From NCBI GenBank assembly GCA_029098225.1, contig JAQXNX010000010.1:1-64000 (forward strand): DNA of 64,000 nt, in the 5' to 3' direction. How positions within the stretch are numbered: position 1 is the first letter of the stretch; each line of letters begins with the position of its first letter. Shown piece after piece: positions 33,056 through 40,705 of this stretch. The position numbers and the translations under genes are program-made. The DNA comes from Spirochaetales bacterium. Lineage in GTDB: Bacteria > Spirochaetota > Spirochaetia > Treponematales > Treponemataceae. Under the pieces are notes generated by a model, which had not been told where the DNA came from, searched no databases, and saw only the letters and a list, made by a program, of their open reading frames with translations.

Positions 33056-34900
33056 ATGTCTAATAAAAATCGTAAACCTGCAAAAAGAGGCCTTGTTGGC
33101 TGGATATTTTATTTTGCAGGTAGTAAAAAGGGGCAGTACATTGTCAGTGTATTCTTTGCCCTTTTAAGTGTGGCCTGCTGTATTGCACCATACTTCATTA
33201 TTGCACGGATTGTTCAGCAGCTTTTAGCTGGCGTTCGTGACTGGCAGCTTTTCTTGAAAGAGTGTGGAATCACTGCGCTCTTCTGGTTTGGCAATGTTCT
33301 CTTTCATGCAATTTCTACAAGCATGAGCCATGTTGCAACCTTTAATCTGCTTGGCAACATCAGAAAATCTATGTGCGACAAGCTGACTCGTCTTCCACTT
33401 GGAACTGTTCTTGACATGCCGTCCGGCGCGCTCAAGAGTACTATTATAGAAAGAATTGACAGCATGGAAACAACCCTTGCCCATATTGTTCCTGAATATA
33501 CTTCGAACATTATTTTATCGATTGTTCTTGTTATTTATCTTTTTGTTTTAGACTGGCGGCTTGCCCTTGCCTGTATGGCAGTTGTCCCTGTAGGTGTTAT
33601 TGCAATGTGCTTTATGATGAAGGATGGACCGGCTCGCTTTAAATATGCCCTCGATAAGACAAAGGCTTTGAACGATACCGCAGTTGAATACATTAATGGT
33701 ATTGAAGTTATTAAGGCTTTTGGAAAATCTAAGTCCAGCTATGAACGCTTTGTTGTTGCAGCTCAGGAGGGCTCTGCCTGCTATGTTGAATGGATGCGCG
33801 ACTGTATCTGGCCTCATGCCGTTGCAACTGTTGTAACTCCGACTTTGCTTTTTTCACTTCTTCCGATTGGCGGTTTTATGTTTTTGAAAGGCAGCATTGA
33901 TGCCTCGCTTTTTATAACTGTAATTGTTCTTGCAGTCAGCGCCATTCAGCCTTTCCTTGTTGCTTTTACCTATCATGATGATATTGCCAAAGCCGGTGCA
34001 ATTTTCGGTGAAGTTGGTGCTATCATGACTCTTGATGAACTTAAGCGTCCGGCAGTTGATGTTAAGAAGCCTGCTGATAATTCGATTGTGCTTAAGGATG
34101 TACATTTCTCATATCATAAGGCGGGGGAAGTCTCCCCCTCGCTCCAGCCTGCTTCGCAGTCTTCCACTACCCCCTCTGCGGGGAACACCCCCGCAACGCC
34201 CCCGTGTGACAATGAAATATTACACGGAATTTCGATGACATTACCACAAGGTTCATACAGCGCCTTCGTTGGTCCGAGCGGTTCTGGAAAATCTACCATC
34301 GCCCGCCTTATTGCTTCCCTCTGGGATGTCGATTCAGGTTCAGTTGAAATTGGCGGAGTGAACATTAAAGATTTGTCTCTCCAGGAATACAACAGCCGTG
34401 TTGCTTATGTCAGCCAGGATAACTTCCTTTTTGATATGAGCGTTCGTGAAAATATCCGACTTGGCCGTCAGAATGCGACAGACGCAGAGGTAGAAGAAAT
34501 TGCCCGTAAAGCCGGTTGTTATGATTTTATCATGTCGCTTGAAAATGGCTTTGATACAGTTGTTGGTGGCAGCGGTGCTCACTTGAGCGGTGGCGAACGT
34601 CAGCGAATTGCAATTGCCCGTGCCATGATGAAGGATGCGCCAATCGTAATTCTTGATGAAGCCACAGCTTATACAGATCCTGAAAACGAAGCAATCATTC
34701 AAAAGTCTGTTGCTCAGCTTGTAAAAGGAAAGACATTGATTGTAATTGCTCACCGTCTTTCAACTGTAAAAGATGCAGATAAGCTTTATGTAATTAAAGA
34801 AGGCGTGATTGACAGCGAAGGCACTCACGATGAGTTACTTGCCCAGAAAGGCTTGTATGCAAATATGTGGAAGGCTCATATTGAGTCTAAGGATGAATAG
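33056..34900 (+). CDS. ABC half-transporter A (permease-ATPase), set 1
   Basis: A 614-aa type-I exporter-fold ABC protein: six membrane helices (about 1-300), then an ATPase domain with GPSGSGKST, LSGGERQRIAIARAM and VILDEATAYTD. The D-loop AYTD is non-standard, as for one half of a heterodimer. Between strands of the ATPase core (FSYHK and DNEILHG) about 28 residues have been added, encoded by an inverted family-1 repeat (34122-34204). The pair with 34986 resembles YbtP/YbtQ and IrtA/IrtB, importers of ferric siderophores. The AraC gene ends 35 nt upstream. Confidence 0.88.
   Translation: MSNKNRKPAKRGLVGWIFYFAGSKKGQYIVSVFFALLSVACCIAPYFIIARIVQQLLAGVRDWQLFLKECGITALFWFGNVLFHAISTSMSHVATFNLLGNIRKSMCDKLTRLPLGTVLDMPSGALKSTIIERIDSMETTLAHIVPEYTSNIILSIVLVIYLFVLDWRLALACMAVVPVGVIAMCFMMKDGPARFKYALDKTKALNDTAVEYINGIEVIKAFGKSKSSYERFVVAAQEGSACYVEWMRDCIWPHAVATVVTPTLLFSLLPIGGFMFLKGSIDASLFITVIVLAVSAIQPFLVAFTYHDDIAKAGAIFGEVGAIMTLDELKRPAVDVKKPADNSIVLKDVHFSYHKAGEVSPSLQPASQSSTTPSAGNTPATPPCDNEILHGISMTLPQGSYSAFVGPSGSGKSTIARLIASLWDVDSGSVEIGGVNIKDLSLQEYNSRVAYVSQDNFLFDMSVRENIRLGRQNATDAEVEEIARKAGCYDFIMSLENGFDTVVGGSGAHLSGGERQRIAIARAMMKDAPIVILDEATAYTDPENEAIIQKSVAQLVKGKTLIVIAHRLSTVKDADKLYVIKEGVIDSEGTHDELLAQKGLYANMWKAHIESKDE
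34122..34204 (-). repeat. Family-1 palindromic repeat inserted in frame in an ABC gene
   Basis: Reverse complement of the family-1 blocks: GGGGGCGTTGCGGGGG, then GCAGAGGGGGTAG and GGAGCGAGGGGGAGAC, ending TTCCCCCGC. It lies wholly inside the gene at 33056, keeps the reading frame and encodes a Ser/Pro/Thr-rich insert (about 28 residues) absent from the homologues at 34986, 51863 and 53686. Confidence 0.9.
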
Positions 34901-34902
34901 AA

Positions 34903-34927
34903 ACGGTCATTGAGCCTGTTGAAATGA
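34903..34927. repeat. REP-like hairpin
   Basis: GGTCATT, loop TGAGCCTGTTGAA, then AATGACC. A related half (GACAAGCTCAACCACC) follows at 34951-34966. Other copies of the TTGAGC-TTGTCGAA core lie at 39261 and 40660. Confidence 0.6.
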
Positions 34928-34985
34928 CCTTCGACAAAAATGATGGTTTAGACAAGCTCAACCACCGTTGTTCAGGAGAAATTAA

Positions 34986-36755
34986 ATGTTTGGAACACTT
35001 ATAAAATTTTTCAAATTCTGTGATGAAGAAAACCGTAAAAAGTTTACAGGTTCGATTTTTGTAGGAATCTTGAACTCGCTTTTTATGGCATTTAGGATTG
35101 CTGCGGTTGCCGTTATGCTACGCGGAGTTATTGGAACTGCATTTGAAGGTCAGCCTTTTGAGACAAAAACAATCTGGCTTTCTTTTGCAATTATGTGTGT
35201 AAGTATTGTCGGTGGAATTATCACCCGCAAGGTTACTTCAATGTGGCAGTGTGAAGGCGGCTACAGAACCTGCGCAAAAAAGCGTATCGAAATTGCAGAG
35301 CACCTGCGCTATCTTCCAATGGGCTATTTCAACGAAAACAGTCTTGGAGAAATTACGTCAGTTACAACTAACACGATGGAGTCAGTTGGCGACGTTGCAA
35401 CCCGCGCAGTTATGATGGTTTTCCAGGGGCTGCTCGATACATCACTCATCATCGTAATGCTCTTTTTCTTTGACTGGAGGATTGCCCTTGTTGCCCTTGC
35501 AGGCTTTGGACTTTTTGAGTTCGTAAATCTTTTTATGCGTCTTGCAGTAAAGAATGTTTCTGCAGACAAAATCCGCGACGATGCCGCAGAAATCGGAAAG
35601 GTTCTTGAATACATTCAGGGAATCGCAGAAGTTAAAGCTTACAATCTTGTGGGAAAGCGTAGCCGCGAACTCAACGATGTAATCAACCGCAGAAAAAAGA
35701 CTCTTGTCAAAATGGAAATGCGTTGTATTCCGGTTTCAAACATCCAGTCCTTAGTTGCAAAGCTTAGCGGTGTTGCCATGATGATTACTTCTTTGTATTT
35801 TTATCTTGCGGGCAGCATGGCTCTTGCAGATTGTGCAACAATGCTTGTTTGTTCTTTCATGCTCTTTAATGCCCTCGAAGCCGGAGGAAACTATTCTGCA
35901 CTCCTGCGTGTAATTGATCTTGGCGTTACAAAGGCCAGCAAAATTCTCACCCTGCCTACTATGGATATTGAGGGTAGGGAGCGAACTGCGGAGCAGGGAA
36001 AAAAGGATGGGGCCTCATCTCTCATCCAGGCCAACGCTATCGACTTCGCCTACGATAAGCGCAAGATTATCGACAACATTTCCCTCTCAATTCCAGAGCA
36101 CAGCACTACTGCCATCGTTGGTCCAAGCGGCGGTGGAAAAACAACCTTCTGTCATCTTCTTGCCCGCTTCTGGGATGTAGATAAAGGAAATGTTACACTC
36201 GATGGAAAAGATGTCCGCGACTACAGCATGGATAACCTCATGAAAAACTACAGCTTTGTTTTCCAGAACGTTTATCTCTTCCATGATACAATCGCAAACA
36301 ACATCCGTTTTGGTCAGCCGGAAGCTCCAATGGAAAAAGTAATCGCCGCTGCCAAGAAAGCCTGCTGTCACGACTTTATCAGCGCCTTGCCAAATGGTTA
36401 CGACACAGTAATCGGCGAGGGCGGTGCAAGTCTTTCTGGCGGTGAACGTCAGCGAATTTCGATTGCCCGTGCCATCATGAAGGACTCTCCTATCATCATT
36501 CTTGATGAAGCTACAGCAAATGTCGACCCGGAAAACGAGCGTGATCTTATGAAAGCTATCGAAGAACTCACCCGCGAAAAGACAGTTATCATGATTGCCC
36601 ACCGCTTAAAGACTGTTCGCAATGCAGACCAGATTGTCGTAATCGACAAGGGGCGCATCGCAGAACAGGGTAAGCATGACGAGCTTGTAGCAAAGGGCGG
36701 AATCTATGCACGCTTTATTGATTCACGAAAGGAAGCTGTAAGCTGGAAGCTTTAA
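34986..36755 (+). CDS. ABC half-transporter B (permease-ATPase), set 1
   Basis: A 589-aa permease-ATPase. Six membrane helices (residues 1-310), then Walker A GPSGGGKTT, signature LSGGERQRISIARAI and Walker B IIILDEATANVD. It has the more canonical D-loop (ANVD) of the heterodimer. It would form one transporter with the preceding half (gap 85 nt holding a REP-like hairpin). Substrate unknown; a metal-chelate is inferred from the regulon. A good hairpin terminator follows. Confidence 0.9.
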   Translation: MFGTLIKFFKFCDEENRKKFTGSIFVGILNSLFMAFRIAAVAVMLRGVIGTAFEGQPFETKTIWLSFAIMCVSIVGGIITRKVTSMWQCEGGYRTCAKKRIEIAEHLRYLPMGYFNENSLGEITSVTTNTMESVGDVATRAVMMVFQGLLDTSLIIVMLFFFDWRIALVALAGFGLFEFVNLFMRLAVKNVSADKIRDDAAEIGKVLEYIQGIAEVKAYNLVGKRSRELNDVINRRKKTLVKMEMRCIPVSNIQSLVAKLSGVAMMITSLYFYLAGSMALADCATMLVCSFMLFNALEAGGNYSALLRVIDLGVTKASKILTLPTMDIEGRERTAEQGKKDGASSLIQANAIDFAYDKRKIIDNISLSIPEHSTTAIVGPSGGGKTTFCHLLARFWDVDKGNVTLDGKDVRDYSMDNLMKNYSFVFQNVYLFHDTIANNIRFGQPEAPMEKVIAAAKKACCHDFISALPNGYDTVIGEGGASLSGGERQRISIARAIMKDSPIIILDEATANVDPENERDLMKAIEELTREKTVIMIAHRLKTVRNADQIVVIDKGRIAEQGKHDELVAKGGIYARFIDSRKEAVSWKL

Positions 36756-36798
36756 GTACTTGCTTAAATAATAAAGCCAAAAGGAATTTTTAAAATTA

Positions 36799-36846
36799 AA
36801 GTCATTGTAAGAACAGCGAATTACTTTTCTTACAATGACTTTTTTG
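36799..36846 (+). terminator. Terminator of the AraC-ABC-ABC operon
   Basis: A perfect 13-bp stem (AAGTCATTGTAAG/CTTACAATGACTT) followed by a run of six T. Confidence 0.85.
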
Positions 36847-36870
36847 TCATTATTCATCTGTCTTTTTTTC

Positions 36871-36925
36871 TTGACACGTTAGTTATATCTAACTAAGATA
36901 TAACAAATTGTTAGTAACTACTAAC
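36871..36925 (+). promoter_or_regulatory. feoA promoter with two metal boxes
   Basis: TTGACA (36871-36876), a 17-bp spacer and TAAGAT (36894-36899). Box 1 (GTTAGT-N4-TCTAAC, 36878-36893) fills the spacer exactly; box 2 (perfect, 36910-36925) lies just downstream of the start. Binding would fully block the promoter. Confidence 0.85.
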
Positions 36926-36945
36926 TCAGAAAAAGGAAAAATCAA

Positions 36946-37173
36946 ATGAAAAAATTATCAGAACTCGCAAAGGACCAGAGCGGGGTTATTGCTTCGATTA
37001 ATGGCGATGCTCGCTTTGTCAGTAGAATCACTTCTATCGGCCTTACACCAGGCTGCAGAATTTCAATTATTAAAAATGAAAAACGCAGACCAATTCTTGT
37101 GTATTCCCGTGACACGATGATTGCTCTTAACCGTAATGAATGCGAAGACATTGAAGTGGAGGAAGCCGTATGA
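36946..37173 (+). CDS. feoA: Ferrous iron transport protein A
   Basis: A 75-aa SH3-like FeoA: KLSELAKDQSGVIASINGDA, RITSIGLTPGCRISIIK and VYSRDTMIALNRNECEDI. It assists FeoB in ferrous iron uptake. The stop overlaps the feoB start by four bases (ATGA). Controlled by the two boxes upstream. Confidence 0.95.
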   Translation: MKKLSELAKDQSGVIASINGDARFVSRITSIGLTPGCRISIIKNEKRRPILVYSRDTMIALNRNECEDIEVEEAV

Positions 37174-39194
37174 CAGATAATGGAGAAACAGTAATTGCGC
37201 TGCTTGGTCAGCCAAACTCAGGTAAATCAACATTGTTTAATGCTCTTACAGGCATGAAGCAGCATGTTGGTAACTGGCCTGGAAAAACAGTAGAAAAGAA
37301 GGAAGGTACATTTGAACACAATGGTAAAAAGTATCTGGTTGCCGATCTTCCCGGTACTTACAGCCTTAGTGCAAACTCAGATGAAGAAATCATTACCCGC
37401 GATTATATCGCCAGCGGCAAGGCAGACGTAGTATGTATTCTTGCAGACAGCTCACAGCTTGAACGCAGCCTTTATATGCTGGCAGATTATTCCGGCATTA
37501 CAGTTCCATGTTTTCTGCTCTTGAACCTTTATGATGTTGCAGAAGAACAGGGCAAGCAGATTGATTATGCTGCTCTTGAAAAGAAGCTTGGCATTCCTGT
37601 TGTACTCTTCTCTGCCCCGGACAGAAAAAAGTACGACGGATTTTATTCTGCTCTTGAACGTGCAATTGAAAAGAATACAATTCTTGATTCTTCAAGTCTT
37701 GATGCAAAATACAGTTCAATCGACACTTATAGTGAAATAAAAGCTCTTATTCCTTCAAATGTAATTCCGGGCTATTCAGAAATCTGGATGGCCGCAAAGG
37801 CAATTGAAGGAGATGCTCCAGTAACTGCAAAAATCAAAAATGTACTTATTGGAGAAAAGCGAACAGCATTCGAAACTGCTGTTGCAAAAATCAAAAATGG
37901 AGTTCTTCTTACAGGTGAAAAGAAATTTGCCTGGATTGATTCTCTCCTTGATGGTTCTGTCAAATCAGAAAAGAAAACCCGAAATCTCGGTAAGTTTGAC
38001 CACCTGATAACCCACCGCATCTGGGGAAAGCCAGTTGTAGTTCTTACAGTTTTGTTTGGACTTATTGCTTCATTTATTCCTGCCCTTCCATTTATGGGAA
38101 TTGGTGGAGCTGTGGGAGCACTTGCGGGCCCGGTAAGCTCAGGTCTGAATGCAATAGGCTGCCCTGCCTTCATCATTGCAATCATCTGCGATGTAATCAT
38201 CAACTCGCTCAGCTTTATCTTTAAGATGCTGGGCTTTGTATTTGGCGTAACTCTGGTATTCGGATTGCTGGAAGAAGTCGGCGTTATGGCCCGAATCTCT
38301 TACGTATTCGACAACACAATGTCTAAGCTGGGACTTCAGGGAAAATCAGTTATGCCATTCCTCGTAAGCTTTGGTTGTACAATGGGTGGTGCCGCAGGTG
38401 CCCGCGTAATCGACAACTGGGGACAAAAGGTTTTGACAATTGCTCTTGCCTGGGCAATTCCTTGTGGTGCTGCATGGGCCGTAGTTCCGATGCTTTCTAC
38501 CGTCTGGTTTGGTGCCGGTGCTCCGCTTGTAATTGTTGCGATTCTTGCGGTAATGGTTCTTCATATGTGGATTACTTCAAAAGTATTTGGCCGCTCTCTC
38601 GTAAAAAAAGAAGATCGCTGCGGTATGATTATGGAACTTCCTCCATATCACAAGCCACGCTGGGGAAGCCTTTTCCGCTATGTGCTTGGCCGCACAAAGG
38701 ATACCTTCTTCCGCGTACTCAAAGTAATTCTTCTGGTTTCCTTTGTATTCTGGCTGCTCACTTATACAAGCTCTGGCAAAATGGATACCTCCATCATGTA
38801 TAAGATTGGACAGGCAATAGAACCGGTTACAAAAATCTTTGGTCTTGGCTGGAAAACCTTTATGGCCTTCATTGTTTCTTCTCTTGGTAAGGAAGGCGCC
38901 ATCGGTGTTCTCAGCACTATCTTTACAGACCACAGCATGATTACAGTCGGTTCCGTAGTTGGTGGCGGTGCCGTTGCAAATATTAATGAACTGCTTGTTG
39001 CAAATGTTGCAAAACCAGAAGCTCTCGCCTTTATATTTGCAATTACCTTCAACATGCCGTGTATCGTTGCCCTTGCCGCAACTTATCAGGAAACTCACTC
39101 AGCAAAGTGGACTACACTGATTGCGCTTTATTATACAATCGGTGCCCTCCTCATTGCCTGTGTGGCTTATCATATTGGACTTTTGATCTGGTAG
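37170..39194 (+). CDS. feoB: Ferrous iron transporter B
   Basis: A 674-aa FeoB. G-protein domain residues 1-170: GQPNSGKSTLF (G1), GNWPGKTVE (G2), DLPGTYSLSANS (G3) and LLNLYD (G4, N-x-x-D). A helical GDI region follows, then a membrane domain (about 280-674) with the family's GFGCTMGG-like stretch (SFGCTMGGAAGARV) and SSLGKEGAIGVLSTIF. It imports Fe2+ under anaerobic conditions. Overlaps feoA; followed by feoC-like and FeoB-associated genes. Confidence 0.97.
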   Translation: MTDNGETVIALLGQPNSGKSTLFNALTGMKQHVGNWPGKTVEKKEGTFEHNGKKYLVADLPGTYSLSANSDEEIITRDYIASGKADVVCILADSSQLERSLYMLADYSGITVPCFLLLNLYDVAEEQGKQIDYAALEKKLGIPVVLFSAPDRKKYDGFYSALERAIEKNTILDSSSLDAKYSSIDTYSEIKALIPSNVIPGYSEIWMAAKAIEGDAPVTAKIKNVLIGEKRTAFETAVAKIKNGVLLTGEKKFAWIDSLLDGSVKSEKKTRNLGKFDHLITHRIWGKPVVVLTVLFGLIASFIPALPFMGIGGAVGALAGPVSSGLNAIGCPAFIIAIICDVIINSLSFIFKMLGFVFGVTLVFGLLEEVGVMARISYVFDNTMSKLGLQGKSVMPFLVSFGCTMGGAAGARVIDNWGQKVLTIALAWAIPCGAAWAVVPMLSTVWFGAGAPLVIVAILAVMVLHMWITSKVFGRSLVKKEDRCGMIMELPPYHKPRWGSLFRYVLGRTKDTFFRVLKVILLVSFVFWLLTYTSSGKMDTSIMYKIGQAIEPVTKIFGLGWKTFMAFIVSSLGKEGAIGVLSTIFTDHSMITVGSVVGGGAVANINELLVANVAKPEALAFIFAITFNMPCIVALAATYQETHSAKWTTLIALYYTIGALLIACVAYHIGLLIW

Positions 39195-39318
39195 GGCGTT
39201 CCCGTCCGCCTTCGGCGGCCGGTCGGGCTTTGCGGTGTTCCGCTAACGCTTCATTCTGGGGTAGTTTCGACAAGCGCAACCACCCCAGAACGCTTCGCGC
39301 CCCTCCAATCCCTAACGT
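39194..39318. repeat. GC-rich palindromic repeat, family 2 (copy d), with nested hairpin
   Basis: Starts GGGCGTTCCCG and ends CTCCAATCCCTAACG, containing CGGGCTTTGCGGTGTTCCGC. A separate hairpin (TTCTGGGGTAGTT/AACCACCCCAGAA around TCGACAAGCGC) is nested at 39252-39290. It separates feoB from the feoC-like gene. Confidence 0.8.
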
Positions 39319-39351
39319 TATAGGCTCGCAGGCGGGTCTATTGAGGTCTTA

Positions 39352-39672
39352 ATGGAAGAACTGTTAAACTTATTAACTGACGGACGTTCTCGAACTATCG
39401 AAATGCTTGCCGGCGAGTTAGGCACAACTACCGACGACATTCTGCGCAAAATCGATTTTCTGGAACGTTCAAAAATAATCCGCCGTGTCGCAACCTCCTA
39501 TCCTGAAAATGAGACTCTGCTCACGGCGGGCAAAAAACCGGCACCGGTTTGTTCAGGGCACTGCACATCCTGCGCCGGCTGCTCACACGGAAAGGGAAAA
39601 TCACACTGCGATTCCTGCATGCCAAAAGGCGGCTTTAAGAATATGGGAATCATGTGGGAAGTCATTAAATAA
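39352..39672 (+). CDS. FeoC-like winged-helix regulator with Cys cluster
   Basis: A 106-aa protein with a small winged helix (LLNLLTDGRSRTIEMLAGEL...TTDDILRKIDFLE) and a cysteine-rich segment (CSGHCTSCAGCSHGKGKSHC). FeoC proteins have this plan and usually four Cys, binding Fe-S; here there are about six. It is located in a feo locus, which supports the assignment. Confidence 0.85.
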   Translation: MEELLNLLTDGRSRTIEMLAGELGTTTDDILRKIDFLERSKIIRRVATSYPENETLLTAGKKPAPVCSGHCTSCAGCSHGKGKSHCDSCMPKGGFKNMGIMWEVIK

Positions 39673-39679
39673 ATCTGTC

Positions 39680-39700
39680 ATCCCGAACTCTGTTCGGGAT
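39680..39700 (+). repeat. Hairpin between feoC-like gene and FeoB-associated gene
   Basis: ATCCCGAAC/GTTCGGGAT, a 9-bp stem with a 3-nt loop, followed by CTCTTTT. It could attenuate transcription. The GTCATCCCGAAC form is a common small palindrome. Confidence 0.55.
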
Positions 39701-39719
39701 CTCTTTTACGGAGTTTTTT

Positions 39720-40091
39720 ATGGGAACAACAATCGTAATTTTTGTATTAGCAATAATCGTAGTTTGCGCAATCCTCAGCATCAGAAAAAGAATTAAATAC
39801 GGCTCTGCCTGCTGTGGCACCCACGATGCTGCACCAAAGAAAATCAAAGTAAAAGATAAAAACAAAGCCCACTACCCTTACACCTACAATCTCAACGTGG
39901 ACGGTATGCACTGCAGTAACTGCGCCCGCCGAGTCGAAAATGCATTGAACTCAAAAGAAGGTGTGTGGGCAAGCGTAAAGCTAGAAAACAATACAGTACT
40001 TGTGCGCTCAAAAAATCCTATGGGATGGGAAGACTTTTCAACAGTAATTACAAATGCCGGATATACTTTAATTGAATTTTCAGCTGAGTGA
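39720..40091 (+). CDS. FeoB-associated membrane segment fused to an HMA metal-binding domain
   Basis: A 123-aa protein. N terminus: one membrane helix (TTIVIFVLAIIVVCAILSI) and a CC motif (YGSACCGTH), as in FeoB-associated Cys-rich membrane proteins. C terminus, from about residue 55: a heavy-metal-associated domain with DGMHCSNCARRVENAL (CxxC motif) and VVTNAGYTLIE-like end. Fusion of these two is uncommon. It probably hands iron or copper to or from the inner membrane. Confidence 0.8.
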   Translation: MGTTIVIFVLAIIVVCAILSIRKRIKYGSACCGTHDAAPKKIKVKDKNKAHYPYTYNLNVDGMHCSNCARRVENALNSKEGVWASVKLENNTVLVRSKNPMGWEDFSTVITNAGYTLIEFSAE

Positions 40092-40182
40092 ACATAAGGT
40101 TCTGCGGCTCTTTTTTCATATTTGCTATTTTTCTGCCACGATATTTCAAAGTACTTCAACATGTCACTTTGAGAATAATTAT

Positions 40183-40453
40183 TTCCTACAAAACTGTGTA
40201 AAATGCTGTTTTTGTGGGAAGTTTTTCATGATAGAAATTATGAATTTACCTACAAAATCTTGTAAAACAAGATTTTGTAGGTATTTTTTTTGCTTAGGAA
40301 GCATATCTTGACTGTTTGAGAAACAAAAAAGTTAAAATCTGGTAATTTTTTCCTATAAAAACATCCAAATTCGATGTTTTGTAGGAAATTTGTGAAATTA
40401 TACTCTATGTTATTACCTACAAAAATTGAGATTCTCGTATTTTTGTAGGTAAT
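40183..40453. repeat. Array of four hairpins with stem CCTACAAAA/TTTTGTAGG
   Basis: Hairpins at 40183-40219, 40247-40283 (perfect 16-bp stem, 5-nt loop, then eight T), 40350-40387 and 40412-40453 (perfect 15-bp stem). The stem core CCTACAAAA...TTTTGTAGG is shared by all (hairpin 3 has CCTATAAAA, hairpin 1 TTTTTGTGGG) but the loops and inner stems differ. No ORF fits. The second hairpin could also terminate transcription from feo. Confidence 0.85.
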
Positions 40454-40586
40454 CATGCGGAGTTTTACAGATTTCTCGCGCAAGGGCATGGAGCTGCGCC
40501 GCAGGCAGCCACCGCAGGCGAAGCCGAGGAGGCTGGAGCGCCAGCGGAAGTTCGATAAATCTCACACCCCCATTTTTCGATGTTCC

Positions 40587-40615
40587 TAAACGACAGTCCC
40601 GATGGACTGTCGTTT
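40587..40615. repeat. Hairpin AAACGACAGTCC/GGACTGTCGTTT
   Basis: A perfect 12-bp stem with a 4-nt loop (CGAT) followed by TTAACGG. Together with the adjacent GC-rich block (40476-40560) and the hairpin at 40660 it fills the rest of the 613-bp gap between the HMA and MATE genes; no gene is seen. Confidence 0.65.
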
Positions 40616-40659
40616 TTAACGGAACTTCGATTAAGGGGGAACGCCCGACCCGAAGTGGT

Positions 40660-40684
40660 GGTTGAGCTTGTCGAAACCACCACT
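40660..40684. repeat. REP-like hairpin
   Basis: GTGGTGGTT, loop GAGCTTGTCGAA, then ACCACCAC, flanked by CCGAA/TTCGG. Same core as at 34903 and 39261. Confidence 0.65.
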
Positions 40685-40705
40685 TCGGGATGCGCCCAAA
40701 TATTT

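Noticed and set aside
38375-38803. 142-aa ORF inside feoB
   Set aside because: Shadow frame of feoB, which is clearly the real gene; Cys/Trp-rich composition.
40183-40453. CRISPR array
   Set aside because: The units are inverted (hairpin) repeats of different spacing and there are no equal direct repeats, constant-length spacers or cas genes.
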